From Galbula dea (taxonomy: Eukaryota; Chordata; Aves; Piciformes; Galbulidae), in the NCBI GenBank assembly GCA_013399015.1, contig VWZX01004918.1, forward strand, positions 124,001-188,000: a stretch of DNA of 64,000 nucleotides, given 5' to 3'. Within the stretch, counting starts at the first letter, position 1. Every line of letters begins with the position of its first letter. The notes beneath the pieces were generated by a model. The model was not told the DNA's origin. It saw nothing but the letters and a program-made list of their open reading frames with translations, and made no database searches. Positions 36,942 to 49,611 of the stretch are shown piece after piece. The translations under genes were made by a program, and so were the position numbers.

Positions 36942-39479
36942 GGAACTTCTCTTTCTAATATTTTTAGCTTCTGGTAGGAGTGACAGTAATTATGGTGGCA
37001 GGGTTTTTTTTTGGGGTAGACTTGTTTAAATGCTCAGCTGTATTTCTGCATCTATCTGAACTAGCCTTCGGGTATGGAATTTCATAATAGACTGTTTGGG
37101 ATGATACACTGAAATCTGAAGTTGCAGTTATTTCACTTGTATGGTAAAACTGCTTTTGGGTGATCATGGAAGTGATCAGGCAAGAATGTTTGTTGGACTG
37201 GGAAAAGTGGAAAGAAGCTGGACTGCAAGGCACAAGGGGTGTGTGCTACTTTGCCTGTAAGAGGTGGCTGCTGGAGGATTGGGAGAGGAGGAGGAAGATG
37301 CCCTCATCTGACCTAAGTTCCATGTGGAATTCTGATCCCATGTGTTATTTCATAGCTTTATTTCTTTTCCTTGCAGCAGGCAGCATCAGAGTGGGAAGGC
37401 AATAAATTTACAACCATTCCAGATAAGCTCTTCTCTCCTCTCTATGGGACTGTTAAGTGAAATTAATAAAGAAAAGTTGTTAAAGTTTAATTATGCCCTC
37501 CTCCTACACCAAATCACAAAGACACTCAGGATACAGGACTGTAAACACAAAGTAAATTCTGAGAAGGGTATAATTAAACAAATTAATATTAGTTGCAGTG
37601 CAGATTTTTGCATGGTTGCATTTTAAATTCTATTAACTGAACTATAATGTAAACTCATTTGTATTAATGTATGCCAGTGTGCAGGCACATAAGTGTGCCA
37701 GAGAGCAGGTACTAAGAACATTGCAGCTTGTTGTGGAAATATATGGTACAGACAGCAAAAAAGAAAGAAGTCAAAGAGCACTGACCCAAGGCAGGGAGGA
37801 AAACACTTGTTTTCCCAGGAAATGAATCCACCAGGATTTCAGTGACTGACAGTCCTGGTCCTTAGGGGTTATGTGAGTAGAGCTCAGCACTTCTCCAAGC
37901 TGAATCTTTCTTTGACTCAAAATCCAGTGCTTGTTCTGTTTGTTTGCTGGTGCAGACTCTGAATTTTTGATGAAAACAAGTGTGGAAAGTGAGGGAAAGG
38001 AGAGGGAGCTGTGTTGGAATGTAAAATATTCCCACCAAGAAGGAGGTATCCCTGTGTGTAATTCACCTGCAGACGTGGTGAACAGGCAGAATAAAGCTTA
38101 CTGGTACTCCAGGTCCTCTGTTCTTGTGCATGCAGCATTTTGCTTGTGCAGATCTGCCTGTTTTATGTTTGCCTGTCTCTGCTTTGGGTGCAGTGGTGGC
38201 CTGTGGGGTGCCTGGCATAAGCCTTGCCTCCTCCTGTGGAGTGCAGCAGGGACTTGCTGTGATTCTTCCCTCGCAGCATGCATTGCAGGTATGCCTGTCT
38301 GCATGCTTCCACTTAAAGACTTCCCACAGTATTTCATAGCAGTGTAGATTTACATGTCACTTGATGCACTCAGTGCTGCCATCACCTTAGTAGATTCGTT
38401 TGTGCTCTCTGTTTCTACAGTTACCATGAAAGGTCTTTGGATCAGGGGCCATAACTTCATTACATGTTTGTAAAGCATTCAGTATGATGGGTGTTCAGTT
38501 CCATTTTGGGACCAAGAGTAAGTATCCAATTTCCAGTTGTGCTTGTTATTGGCATCCACTGTAAACCAGATCCTTTTCCCTCTCTGTGTAGTGGATGGGA
38601 ATCTTCCATGGGATTTAATATGATTTAGTAAGAAGTCTGCATTTCCATCAGATGTACATCAGATTTACTCTTTTAATTTGATGAAATTACAATGCTCAAA
38701 CATTTTCTGAGTTAAATATGTTATAAACACCTACAGGCTGACCTGTGGAAGAATTCAGGTGTGCCTTAAATCATTCGAAAGAGGTCTTATAAATAGTGAC
38801 AGAAGGGTGAAAGTGTATGTGACAACAATACATCCTGTAAATTACAATAGATTTTAATTAAAGTTTACTAAAAAGTATCTTCAGAGGGACAAAATGCTAC
38901 TCCCAGGAAATGGCAATAAATGTAAATGTCTTGCTGTGTTTCTGCCTTCCCTTTTGGAAAGGGTGAGGGAGGTGGCACACTTCAAAGATCCTGCATCAGT
39001 TCAGCTGCTCTGAGATGTGTTGAGCAAATAAATATTGATCCTAACAGCACAGTGACTTTAAGATAAGATCTGACAATATTAACAAGATTAGGGCATGATG
39101 GTCTCTGCTATCCTAGTAAATAGCATCTCAGGATATTAAAAGGATCAGATAAATTTAGATTTCATCATGTGAAAAATACAGTCTGTGATACACAGGTTGC
39201 TTTAAATTCCTACCTGTAAATGACTTCTTTCAAGGTAACTATGTTGAATTTTCAAGGTGTGTTTTTTGTCCCACTTTGCTGCAAAGTATTTTCCTGCACT
39301 TTAACAAACAAGCTCAGTTGCAGATTACATATAAGGTCTTGTCATTAAGTTTCAGCCACAACCATGCAGCCATGGACAGTTATTAAAAAAAATTACAGAT
39401 GGTTAAATATATCTGTTACTCCTGCAACTGTTTAAAATCAAGCACACATGTCAGACTTGGGACATGAAGGTCTTACCTT
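36942..39479. other. 2.5-kb unique stretch, no gene recognised
   Basis: Frames of 60-138 codons at 37160-37405, 37931-38347 and 38098-38339 have no domain I recognise. The 138-codon frame is rich in Cys and Ala, but the opposite strand is equally open. T8 (37005-37012) and A8 runs are present. Confidence 0.45.
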
Positions 39480-40480
39480 CTGAAAGGATGAGGGAGAGTT
39501 GTGGTAAATGCAGGAAGACTTTCACAGAATGAGGCTTTAGAGAGACTCTGTACTCTGGGGTTGGAGAGGTGGCCCATACCCCTTGGCAGAGCCTTGGGTA
39601 TTAGTTGCCAGGAGGCAGCAGCCCTCTCATGACTCCCTGTCATGTTGGCAGATAGGTGTCTCAGGGAGTTGCTCACTATGAACACACTTTTCTTTTTACG
39701 GTATCAGCTGCATGCTGCTGGCAAAGTTTCTCCATGTAGAGCTTGGTCTTGGGTGTCTACAGATGTAAAAGCTTCATAGCTGGTTTTGGTGGTGATGTTA
39801 GAAGGTGGAGGATGAAGCAGAGTCCTATTTTGGGTCATGAAGGTCCAAGGTGCCTCATTCTCAGTGGTGCCGACTACAGGAACATGTATATGAAACCACC
39901 TACCAATTTCCATCTCATCTCCTCTAATGCTGCATAGCCTTGAAACTGTCTCTTGTACCTCAGACACCTGGAGTAACAGGTGGTCAACCTGCACACACCT
40001 TTTGCAGGTATTTACCTTTACATCAGGAGAAAGGTCTAGGCACTCACTACTGCCAGTACTGAAGTGTACTTTCCGTCAATGTCCATCTGAGTCAATATAT
40101 CAGACTTCTCAGGACTTTTCCTATAGGACCACTGGTTTTAGCTCTTAGCTAAGTGCTCACCATTTTGTGGCAGATCCCTAGAGCACTCCCCTGGGCTGTG
40201 GATCCACAAGCAGGATGCAGGACCCTCCTGGAATGCCACATCCTGTTCTCAGTGCTCCTGGCCACTCATGCTTGTCAGGGCTCCCTTGCTCAGCTCCTAG
40301 CAGGTCTCTCTGCTCTCCCCTTGGGTTTCCTTGGCTCTGGGAACCTCCTGTCCACCTCAATCTAGTGCTCAGCCATGGAACTTACCATTGCTGCTGCATT
40401 CTTCACCAACTGAATCTCATACAATTTCAAATTACTCTTTATGACCTGGTGTCCAAAATCTAATTTTAGCCTGTCTGAGG
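39480..40480 (-). mobile_element. CR1 LINE 5' half: 5' UTR and degenerate ORF1
   Basis: The minus strand carries the seldom-preserved 5' part of CR1. From right to left there is a 5' UTR-like region (about 40040-40480), then ORF1. The frame at 39704-39994 contains CVQVDHLLLQVSEVQETVSR and LCSIRGDEMEIGRWF, the CR1 ORF1 coiled-coil segment, and later SYEAF, equivalent to the usual RYEAL. After one in-frame TGA at 39704-39706 the same frame continues (39473-39685) as RKKKSVFIVSNSLRHLSA, matching the start of the ORF1 SGNH/GDSL esterase-like domain, with the catalytic GDSL block degraded to SNSL. Chicken CR1 ORF1 is known to carry such an esterase domain. The element stops near 39480, so ORF2 and the 3' end are missing. 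Both outer boundaries are uncertain by about 50-80 bases. Confidence 0.82.
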
Positions 40481-42572
40481 AAGTAGTGAGCAGTTTGAGT
40501 AGCTGCTGATTGATGTGACAGAGTCTGCACTTCAATTCACAGTTTTTAAAACCATCTTCTGATATGTCTGTTTGTCATGGTTATTTTCTGCAGGGAACTG
40601 GGAAGAAACAGGGAGTAGGTGGTTGAAAGATGCCAACAACAGAAGTGTGATGATTTAGTCAACCTACAGAGTTTAGGGCAGAGAGCTTTCTTGTCCTCAT
40701 TTTGTGACCAAATGGGAATGAAAACCTAATGGTGCTTCATTTGAATTTTCACTAGCAACAGCCTCTTATGCAATGTTTATCACCTGAATGTGTAGAAGAA
40801 AAGAATATTAATGTATAGGTATTTTTTTCTATAATTGGAGAACAAGGGAAGAAACATCCCCAAGAGGGCCCTTGGGTACTCTGTATTGCAAGGAAACCTG
40901 GTAGTGTCTGAGGATGTGCTTAAAGCAGCATTGCCTGTCACTTGTGAGGCAGAGCAGACTGGTCTGCAGTGAGTCCTGCTGTCAGGGTAGAGCTGCCACA
41001 GCATGCGGGAGTCTACATGAAGAGCCTGGTGGAGGGAAGCACATACTCTGTGCTGTCCTTTTACTCTGATGCTGCTATTCCAGCTGATCTCCTAACCTGA
41101 TGCTCTATTTTTAAAACTCCTCTAATAAAACTGCTTCAGGCTGACCTGAAGAGTACCAGGTTATCTCCTTTTCTTTGAAAGTAGAAAGCTCCTGGATGCT
41201 GCTCACAGCATTCAGATTATCTCCAAGTAGTTATACCTGAAACTTATGATTTACCAAATACTTTCTACCAAGACCTCCTTAAAAACTGAGGATACCAGGT
41301 GCCAAGTTAGTGTGGAGTACCCTTGCAAATGAAAGCAGTGCTTCTGGCAACTGTTAACTACTGAGCTGTTTTCTTCACTGAGAATACTATTGACAGTTGG
41401 TTAACTGACTTGCACAGCTTCCCCAGTGATGAGGGGAGGTGACCAAAGGCTTTCCTAGAATGTGCTCTGAGGCCAACAGCTGTTTAAATGAAGGTTCTGT
41501 GAAGACCACATGACTTGTTAGATGTTGGGAAGAACTTTTGATGTTGTGCAGGGTGTCCACCTGCTCCCAACTGCTGAAATGACAACCTGAATACAGACTT
41601 AGATATCCAGTTTGGAGATTTGTCCTTTATTTCTAAAATGAGGTGGGAGTAGCAAGAGAGGTAGTGGGAATTACAAGAAATGATGATGAATCATATCATA
41701 CTTTGAACTTCTCTTGAAACTAATTTCAAGGTGTAGCTATTGTGAAAAGAAAATGAACACCTCCCAGTGTGTTAAGATGCCTTTTAGGCAAATCTGATGT
41801 TCAAGAAGTGGAGCTGATACTGTCTTGGGACAAATATGCTGGTGATGTATGTGATTTTTAACATGTGTTTGTTCTGGAGTGTTCCCATATGGTCTTTCAC
41901 ATTCATCTCAGCAATCCCTTGCTGGTTCTTCCATCTTTACTGCCTCTCCACCTTCTGCCTTTCACCTTTCTTCTATCATTTGGTGTATTAACCATTTACT
42001 TGTGCATCTTACAAGCACCTTTTCTCTATTGACTTTGGTGTTCACTTGTGCAGGAGGAAAGGAGAGGTTGCCAGCTGCCTTAAGCATTGGGTTAATCTAT
42101 GGGAGGGAACTGATCTTGCTCCCTGCTGCTCCCCAATAAGCATTCCTTTCTCTGTCAGACTGGCAGAATGACTCACAGGCAGGAAATTCTAGCAGAGAAA
42201 ACATATTTCCAAAGCTATATCATGTGTGTGAGAACTGATTTTAAAGGCTGAAGAGTTTAATTTCCTAGTTTATGTACTGCCAGGCTAATTTGAATGAGAT
42301 TTATATTCTTTAAAGTAGGGATTGCAGTCCAGACCAAAAAAAAACCAGTGGCCATTGAAAACAATGGCAATCTTTCTGTTGTCTTTCCTGGGCACTGGAT
42401 CTAGACTTGGCAACCATGGAAAGTAAAAGGCAGAGGAATATTGAGTCCACAAGTTTTTAGCCTGTAGCTCTTCTACAACTGCACAGAAAATGTCCTGAGA
42501 GTGAGCAGTTCTGTACTTATATATTTAAGCATCCAGGAGAAAGAAATTACAAACACAAATATCCTACCTAAA
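40481..42572. other. 2.1-kb unique stretch, nothing recognised
   Basis: No gene or repeat family is recognised. The first 60-100 bases may still be CR1 5' UTR. Confidence 0.45.
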
Positions 42573-42598
42573 GATTTCTATTTTTAAAAATAGAAATC
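42573..42598. repeat. Perfect 26-bp palindrome at a CR1 junction
   Basis: gatttctattttt (42573-42585) is exactly mirrored by aaaaatagaaatc (42586-42598) with no spacer. Its right end overlaps the first bases of the minus-strand CR1 tip (aaatcatagaatcattt). The perfect symmetry is notable even for AT-rich DNA. Confidence 0.9.
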
Positions 42599-42665
42599 AT
42601 AGAATCATTTAGATTGGAAAAGATCTTTAAGATCATCAAATCTTACAGCAGTGACAATGCCAAAA
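42594..42665 (-). mobile_element. CR1 LINE 3' tip
   Basis: aaatcatagaatcatttaga, then ttggaaaagatctttaagat and catcaaatcttacagcagtg, is the reverse complement of a CR1 end. Only about 70 bases remain. Confidence 0.88.
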
Positions 42666-43150
42666 GAGAGCACCCAAAGTGCACTTGCTTGAAAATGAAA
42701 CCTAGTCAGTCATGTAATGGTAAGGTGAATGCTTTAATCTTCTTGAGATAATGATCCCTTAGAAGACAGGTTGACATCCTCCTCTTCCCTTGATAAAGCT
42801 TATTTACTGTCCTTCCTTTTTGGATTAATATAAATTATTCCTAATTGTGAATATTGTTGGCAGAAGAGAAAGAAATAACAGTAGATATTATTTCTGAAAG
42901 AGGGATCTGATCTTTATATTGCTTGGCAGGAAGGTCTCCAAAGAACACAGCAGAAACACAGACTTTTGGCTGCCATGAAGAAGCTGCAGGGGAAGGCAGA
43001 AGGAAGCTGCAGCTTCACCCATGGTGAATTACTCATAGCTGCAGTAGTTTCTTAGGCTTCCCCTTTATCCTCATGTAGCAGTTACACTTTAATGAGGGAA
43101 AAAAACCCACTGTGTTTTTATCCTAATTGTGGAAGCTAGGGAAGCATCTT
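42666..43150. other. Unique sequence, nothing recognised
   Basis: No repeat or gene is recognised. Confidence 0.5.
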
Positions 43151-43177
43151 GGGGGTGGGGGGGTGGAAAGGGGGTGG
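43151..43177 (+). repeat. G-rich tract with G-quadruplex potential
   Basis: The tract is G5-T-G7-T-GG-AAA-G5-T-GG. The G7 run can supply two of the four G-tracts needed for a three-tier quadruplex on the plus strand. It directly precedes a CR1 3' end. Confidence 0.65.
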
Positions 43178-43231
43178 CACAGATTAAATAATCTTCAAAG
43201 GTCTTTTCCAACCCAACCCATTCTGTGATTT
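43176..43231 (+). mobile_element. CR1 LINE 3' tip
   Basis: gcacagattaaataatcttc, then aaaggtcttttccaacccaa and cccattctgtgattttt, is a degraded CR1 end of about 55 bases. Confidence 0.82.
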
Positions 43232-46200
43232 TTATGAAGTAGATGACATCTTGTAAATTTTTACCTTTCTGGACCAAAAGTGTCTCTGTGCTCCTCCATT
43301 TATTCTGTAGCAGTAGAGCTGTGGCTCTACAGCCTTAGAGAAGCCAAGACCATCAAAATGTAAAGCAATAGGACAAAATCTGCATACCTCCAGTTTTTGT
43401 TATGTGCATTTATTTCTGTCACAGATGATGATGTCTTGTACACAGTGCAATTTGGATAGTGTGCACTGATATGCTATACAGTTACATGCTGTTATTGTGT
43501 GTTCCACAAGCTCAGCTTAAATTGACTCGACTGCAGCTTCACAGGACTCGTGCAGACTCAATAAATGCAAATCATTACTGCTTAAGTGTTGTAGAGCATT
43601 ATGGTGAGTGAAGACAAGTGTCACATAAACCCTTTTATCTAAAGACAGAATAATTCCCTGCTTTAATCCTGAAACAAATGCAATTTGTGGAAAGTCAGAC
43701 ATGAGAGAGACTTGCATTTTGATAGCCTTTATCAGCAGATATTGGAGTAAATGTGCTATTCACAGTCATGTCATGCCTGTGGGTTTAGAACAAATTCTGT
43801 TCATAATTAGTAGGGTAAAGCACTGACAAATAAAGGGTAGGTACTTATTCTGAGCTCATTGTGATTAGTCTATCAGTGGTAGTATTTTGTTTTGGTCTAT
43901 TACTACATCACTTCTATCCCCAATACTGTGATTCAATAAACAGCTTGAGTCTGGGAAAAGAAACAACATTCTCACATTTTAGTTTATCCTTCCTAAATCT
44001 AAATACATTCCAGGCACACTATTCTTTTATATTGCAGCATCTGAGTTTGAGTGGATATATTAGCCATAGTTCTAACAGACACATGCTTATTTTGACATCT
44101 ACTGTTCAATGTCTTCGACATCTACCATGGCATTAAATTCCAGCTTGCATATGCTGCTGGACTTGACTTTGAGATTGCTCCTGTCTTGTCCCTCATGACT
44201 CCCTGACTTGCTGAGCAGATAATTTCTGCCAAAGAGCAGCTTTTCTTTCTTCCTTTAAGTTACTTATAGAACCCATTACTTTACTGTAGCAGTAAAATAC
44301 CTGGAGAACAGTTTTATCTTATATGTGCTGTTCAATTAGCATTAAAACAACTACTGCTTTGACTTCAGGGAGGATCTTGCCATGAAGTTATGAAGAAGAG
44401 GTTATAAAAATACCCCTCCCCTCATTGCTCTCCCAGTTCAGGAGTTTTGTTAAAATCTTAAGCCCTTTTAATTTTCTTGTGTGGGCTTTCTGCTCCCCCA
44501 GCAACTGCTGCTGATGGAGGTCATCCAGGAGATGAGGAGATGTGCTTGCAGTGCATTCTGCACCCAAGGGTTCCCTTTATGCCCCTCTTTGGAGGAAGAG
44601 GCTGCTGCATTGAGGAAGAGAAGACTGGTCTCCTGCATGAGGGGAGAGCAGGATTATCTTCCCCCCAGCCAGCACTAGACACTGCTTTGTGTGAAGGGGG
44701 GGGTGCTTTGAGGGCTTTTCTCTTCTGCTGCTCCTTTCACATAGTGGAAAATGAAAAGTGACCAGTAACAGATGAATTATTGTCAGCTTGTTTCCTGGAT
44801 TTGTAAAGTGAATAGATTTAGGACTGATTAAACCACAGCCTCAGTTCAGTCACCTTGTTCCTCCTCCTATAGTTTTAGGGGTTATGAGTGACAGCTTCAC
44901 CAGAACAAAACCCATTGTCATGACCTAGGAGTGATTCTCAAATTCAGGAAACGGTTGCATCATCTTTTCTTCATCCAGCAATTTCCTTTCAAATTGTATA
45001 AAAGAGCAGTGGACAGCCTTGTAATCTCTTTATAAGAAGAGATTTCCTTCACACATCTAGTTTTATTCTTATCATTAGGAAAGAGAAGAGTTTGCATGTA
45101 TCCAGATAGATATTTGTTCAGATGCAAGTACACCACAGGCAGTTTTTCACCAGCTCTAGAATTACAAACCACATTAATGCTTTCTAATAATGTGTGCATA
45201 TAGTTGTTCACTTTTCTGCTGACATATTTTCCCAGGGGAAAGAAACACATTTTATCAGTTTGTCCATAGCATACACTCCCTGGCTTTAATTTGATAACAA
45301 AAAGCCACTGAAGGGTTTGCCTGATAAAAGATATTTTTGTCCTTATCTTGCTGTTATGAGGCAGACATCAGACCTAAGTGAGGAATAAAAGGAAATAAAA
45401 TCAATGATGATGAATCAAATGTTCTAATACATGGTTAGCATTTTACTAAATAGCAGTAACTGTCAGCTCTTAGCAAGATGTTATTTTGTTCTGGACTTAT
45501 GATGCCAAAACGTGCTGCGTTAAAGTTCTTACTCTCTATTCCAGCTTTGCTCCACTATAAAAGAGGTATAACCCAAGGAGGTATAGGAGGAACTATTTAC
45601 ACTTAAAATGGATGAGGTGTCCCCTGGACTGTAATGGGACTTTGCTGACAAATGTGAGTTTCACTGCAGAGGTGTGTGACCATAACTCTGTAGGTAGAGC
45701 CAGCTGGCTAAAATGCTGTGGGAAAGCTTGGGTGCTCCTGTCTCCATTCCAGGCCTTCAGGTATCTGAGACAAGCTACATCCACTAGGTTTTTATCTTCA
45801 AGTTAGATCCAGTGATGCTGACTTTCACTTAGAACACTTGGAGGGAGATGGGAGGTATTGTTCATTAGTGCCTAGGAACATAGCAATGGATCAGAGGTGT
45901 TTTCATAATAATTTTGATATTGGCCAAAGGTTTTGTGATATTCTATGATTTTAATGATTCCAGTGTTTGATTATTTTAAAAGCCTATGTAGGTACACAAC
46001 AGACAAAAGTACTCTCCTCTCAGCAGAGAGATTTTGCAAGCAATTTTAACAGGTTATTGTCAAGATAATTTACTTAAAACTCATACATGTATACCCAGTA
46101 TTACTGGCAACAAGAAGAAAAATATGCTTTGGAGTCATTAATGCTCACTTTGCTCTCATATTACATATATCTGTCCAGATTCTGAGATGTAATTTTAGAT

Positions 46201-49097
46201 TTTTTTTAAAGGGAAAAGAGCTGATTCATACTTAATATTCACACAGGATGCATGTTGTAAACTGATAGCCTATAACTGTAGCTCCTTAGGGCTGGAACAT
46301 ATTAACTGGTATGGAGGATAGTGAACTTTGTTGTCAGATATTAGCTGTCCAGTCTCTTAAAAGGCTTGGGGTTTATGAGCCAGGATTTGAATATTTGTGG
46401 TTGTGGCAAAAGCAGCAAGATAATCAAATGGAAAATAAAATGTTTTGACTGCAATACAAGCTAAAGGACAATAGCTGCAAAGCAAAAAGCTTTTACAGGA
46501 CACAGAAAAAGCAAACTGAAGATGTTGGGACCTATTACAGAGTCAGCCTTAAATGGTCTGTGAATTCTGTTTATGAATCTGGAACTGTATTTATTCTGAG
46601 AGACGAAACAAACAAAATACAATGGTAGGTAATGTGTAGCAGCTGGAGCAGAAGTGAAAGGAAACTGCAAATGAGAAGCTTCCCACATTTCCATTTCTGA
46701 TGCAATTTCTCATTGGAAGGATCTTTTCCACATAAAGACTCTCTTCAATAATGATGCCTCTGAAATAAAATGTAAGCAAATGCAGTAGGTAGCTGCCTGC
46801 AAATTTGCTTTTTACCTTACAGTGCAGTTATTTCTTTAATGACAACTATAGAGGCTGATTAATTGTGGCTTCTGCATCTATAATTTAGGTAGGGCACATT
46901 TGTACACAAACTGCCCATCAACCTGAACTCATCAGGAAATCCTTCTGTTTACAGAATAGAACTTGGAAGCATTCCTCCAAGTAGCAAGTTGATAACTCAG
47001 AGCTGAGGCTGTGTTGTGGAAGTACTGGGAATTTGTAACTTCCCTTAAAACCAAAGGGCTGGTTCAGCAGACCCTGTAGTCACCACTAAGTGAGCAATTT
47101 TTCTGGCCAACATTAGCACAATGAAAAAATGCTGGTTTGACTAATACATTATACATGGGCTGATTTGTTAATTTCTTATTTATCTCAATATAAGATTTTC
47201 TAGTTTTATTACTTGATATAATTTAGACTTCTACATGTTTTTCAGGTTATGAATTATAATTCCTGTCTGTCCACAATGAAAACTTTAGATACAAACTCTG
47301 AATTAAGGTCTCTTTAGCAGCCTATGTCCTCTGTAGCAATCATGTAGCATGCCTGACAAGAAGGAGCTGTCATAATCTTATGAGCAAATACTGTATTTAG
47401 ATTTGTCTTTCATCTAAATTTGTATCTAAATATAGTTTAAGTGAAAGGATTGGCACTAAGCACACAGCCCTACTTCTGGACTTTTTCCACTGCCAAAATG
47501 CATGTGAACATGCAAGAAAATTATTCATTTTTTCCTAAATATCTTCTGTCCACTCATTAATTTTAGGGGATAAGGTGTAAATTGCTGCAGAAATTGCATC
47601 CCATGTTCAGTTTTATGTTTGGCTTTGTTTGATAACTTCATGGGGATGCATTCATAGCACAAATAAATGTGGGTTGGTAATGTCTTTCCTCTGGAAGGGA
47701 GCTATGGTGCCAATTTGTCAGCCAGAGCAAGGAGGGTCATGCTGTAGAAGAAGGTGACTCTTCTCTATTCTACCTGACTAGCAGAAAAGCATTTAGCAGA
47801 TTGAAGCATCAGGGTGCAAGGTGTTTTTTTTAATTTGCTTTATGCCTTATTGTATCTAATTTCATGTTGCTGTTTGCCCTAGGATGGCTAATTTGGATTT
47901 GACAAAAGGAAGCAAAAATATGAAAACAGTTAACCTATAATGATGATAATTTGACTCGTGGCATATGTTTTTTTGTGGTTCATTGGATTTCCTGTATAGC
48001 TTTTTGAGCTTGAGCATTAATGAATTCCATTTTTTAGCAACATGCACCCTTTGGGATGTGCAAGCTCTCTGAGTATTACTGAATTAAGGCTGGGATGCTC
48101 ACATGACATACTTTTTTTTTTTTCCCTTGGCTGCTGATGGGGCTTCCAACTGAGTTTTTGTTCTGCTACACTGTTTCTGCTTCATGGTTGTTGTATCTTT
48201 TGATTTTTTTGGGGAACATAATCTAACAGCTTGATAATTTTAATTAAAACATTTGATAAATATTCATGGTAATTTGTATATGATTTGCAACATTTCCACT
48301 AGGGATCAGCCACTTCGCTGAGTATTCTCAAATGTAGCTTGAACCAGCAGTTCAGTTTTTCCATGTGTGTGCAACCATAGCATTCTGGGTTTTATTTTAA
48401 TTACCTATGCAATATTCTTTTGAATAATTCACAATCAGTTCTCTTGTATTAGCTCTCCTCAACACCACCAGAAAACCAGCAGGAACTGCTTGCTTTCAGG
48501 AAGAATGCTCGGTGCTATTTCACTCTGAACTTCCATCATATTCTGAACATTACTTTGGTATCACCTCAGCCAGCTGAAGAAGAATGAATTTGTATCTTGT
48601 GCTTCCCAAGAACAGTGAGATGGCATTAAATTACATTTAGGAGGAACACCTTTTTCCTTTATTTGAGCACTGGGGCCCATACTCTGTGGTGTTTTAACTG
48701 GTGCTGAGCTACGCTGGTATGACAGATTCTTCTAGTTATTGCTTATACTTGTATCCCTCAATTAGCTACTTCTATCCACCAATTAGCTTGTATCTCTCAG
48801 GTAGTTCTATCCAGCAATTTGTGGTTAAACTGTTCTACAAAAATAGGCAGTATTGTTGTGGTAGCTGTTCACAGGTTGCAGGACCAACAGTGCTGGTGGA
48901 AATGTGATTTGGATGTAATACAACTGCAAAGTGAGAGCTCCAAGGTTTGTCTTGTCTATAGCAGACAAATTCACAGAAACTGAACAATCTTTGAAGAATA
49001 AGTTCAGGAATATGACCCATATTCAGTTGTCTATGAACTCTGAACCTGTCAGTGTGAACACATTAAGAGCTCTGCAGAATGCAAACAGCATTGCTCT
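43232..49097. other. 5.9-kb CR1-free AT-rich stretch
   Basis: This is the longest stretch without any CR1 piece I can call. Open frames of 60-96 codons (for example 43861-44136, 44477-44761, 44960-45250) have no domain I recognise. Sequence near 46840-46900 and 48230-48300 is AT-rich and non-repetitive and would be the first place to look for conserved elements. G8 (44696-44703) and T12 (48112-48123) runs and a 39-bp duplication (48748-48820) lie within it. At 45941-45963 attctatgattttaatgatt echoes a CR1 tail but has no support upstream. Confidence 0.45.
48748..48820. repeat. Imperfect two-copy 39-bp tandem repeat
   Basis: cttgtatccctcaattagct ... ctatccaccaatta (48748-48786) is followed directly by cttgtatctctcaggtagtt ... 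ctatccagcaattt (48787-48820). The period is 39, with a small deletion in copy 2. Confidence 0.75.
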
Positions 49098-49330
49098 GTG
49101 GTGGAGAGTTAGACTGGACAGAAGGAGGAAATTTTTCACACTGAGGGGGGTGAGGCACTGGCCCAGGTTGCCCAGACAGGTGGTGAATGTCCCATCCTTG
49201 GAACCATTCCAGGTCAGGCTGTCTGGGGCTATGAGCAACCTGAGCTAGTTAGAGGTGTCCCTGCTGGCAGCAGGGGGTTTGGACTAGACCTCTACAGGTC
49301 CCTTCCAACTGTAACCTTGCTGTGATTGTG
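49098..49330 (+). mobile_element. CR1 LINE 3' end, GGAGGAAATTTTTCAC type
   Basis: It reads agttagactggacagaagga, ggaaatttttcacactgagg, accattccaggtcaggctgt and gggtttggactagacctcta and ends cccttccaactgtaaccttg. The frame over it reads RRRKFFTLRGVRHWPRLPRQ and ends SNLS and stop, the ORF2 C-terminus of this type. It is the same type as the 5.0-kb copy. Confidence 0.94.
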
Positions 49331-49506
49331 TCAATAGTGCTGTGTATTATCAACAATGAATCTGAGTTTTCTTTTGTTGTAATAATCCCTGTCTGAAAAC
49401 TACAGTACCATGCTTGTATTGGTCTTAGCATTATCTTTTATGATACTAATTGACAGCTGCCAACATATAAGTACTTTATTCAATTCAAATTAAATTATTG
49501 GACAGA

Positions 49507-49611
49507 AATAGAATCACAGAATCATTAAGGTTGGAAAGGACCCTCAAGATCATCGAGTCCAACCAATAGCCCTACACTACTCTTGTCCCTAAATCATCCC
49601 CTGAAGCACCT
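49507..49611 (-). mobile_element. CR1 LINE 3' end
   Basis: aatagaatcacagaatcatt, aaggttggaaaggaccctca, gatcatcgagtccaacc, then a diverged UTR (tcttgtccctaaatcatccc). It lies about 180 bases from the oppositely oriented copy at 49.1 kb. Confidence 0.92.

Noticed and set aside
37931..38347. 138-codon plus-strand frame, the longest frame outside CR1 apart from one that overlaps antisense CR1
   Set aside because: No recognisable domain, opposite strand equally open, and no splice or promoter support. The length is not surprising in 64 kb.
45941..45963. Possible CR1 tail (attctatgattttaatgatt)
   Set aside because: No CR1 UTR upstream (no ttccaacc or gaggtc), so chance is likely.
47390..47436. 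Imperfect stem (actgtatttagat / atctaaatatagt)
   Set aside because: One mismatch and AT-rich, as expected by chance in this composition.
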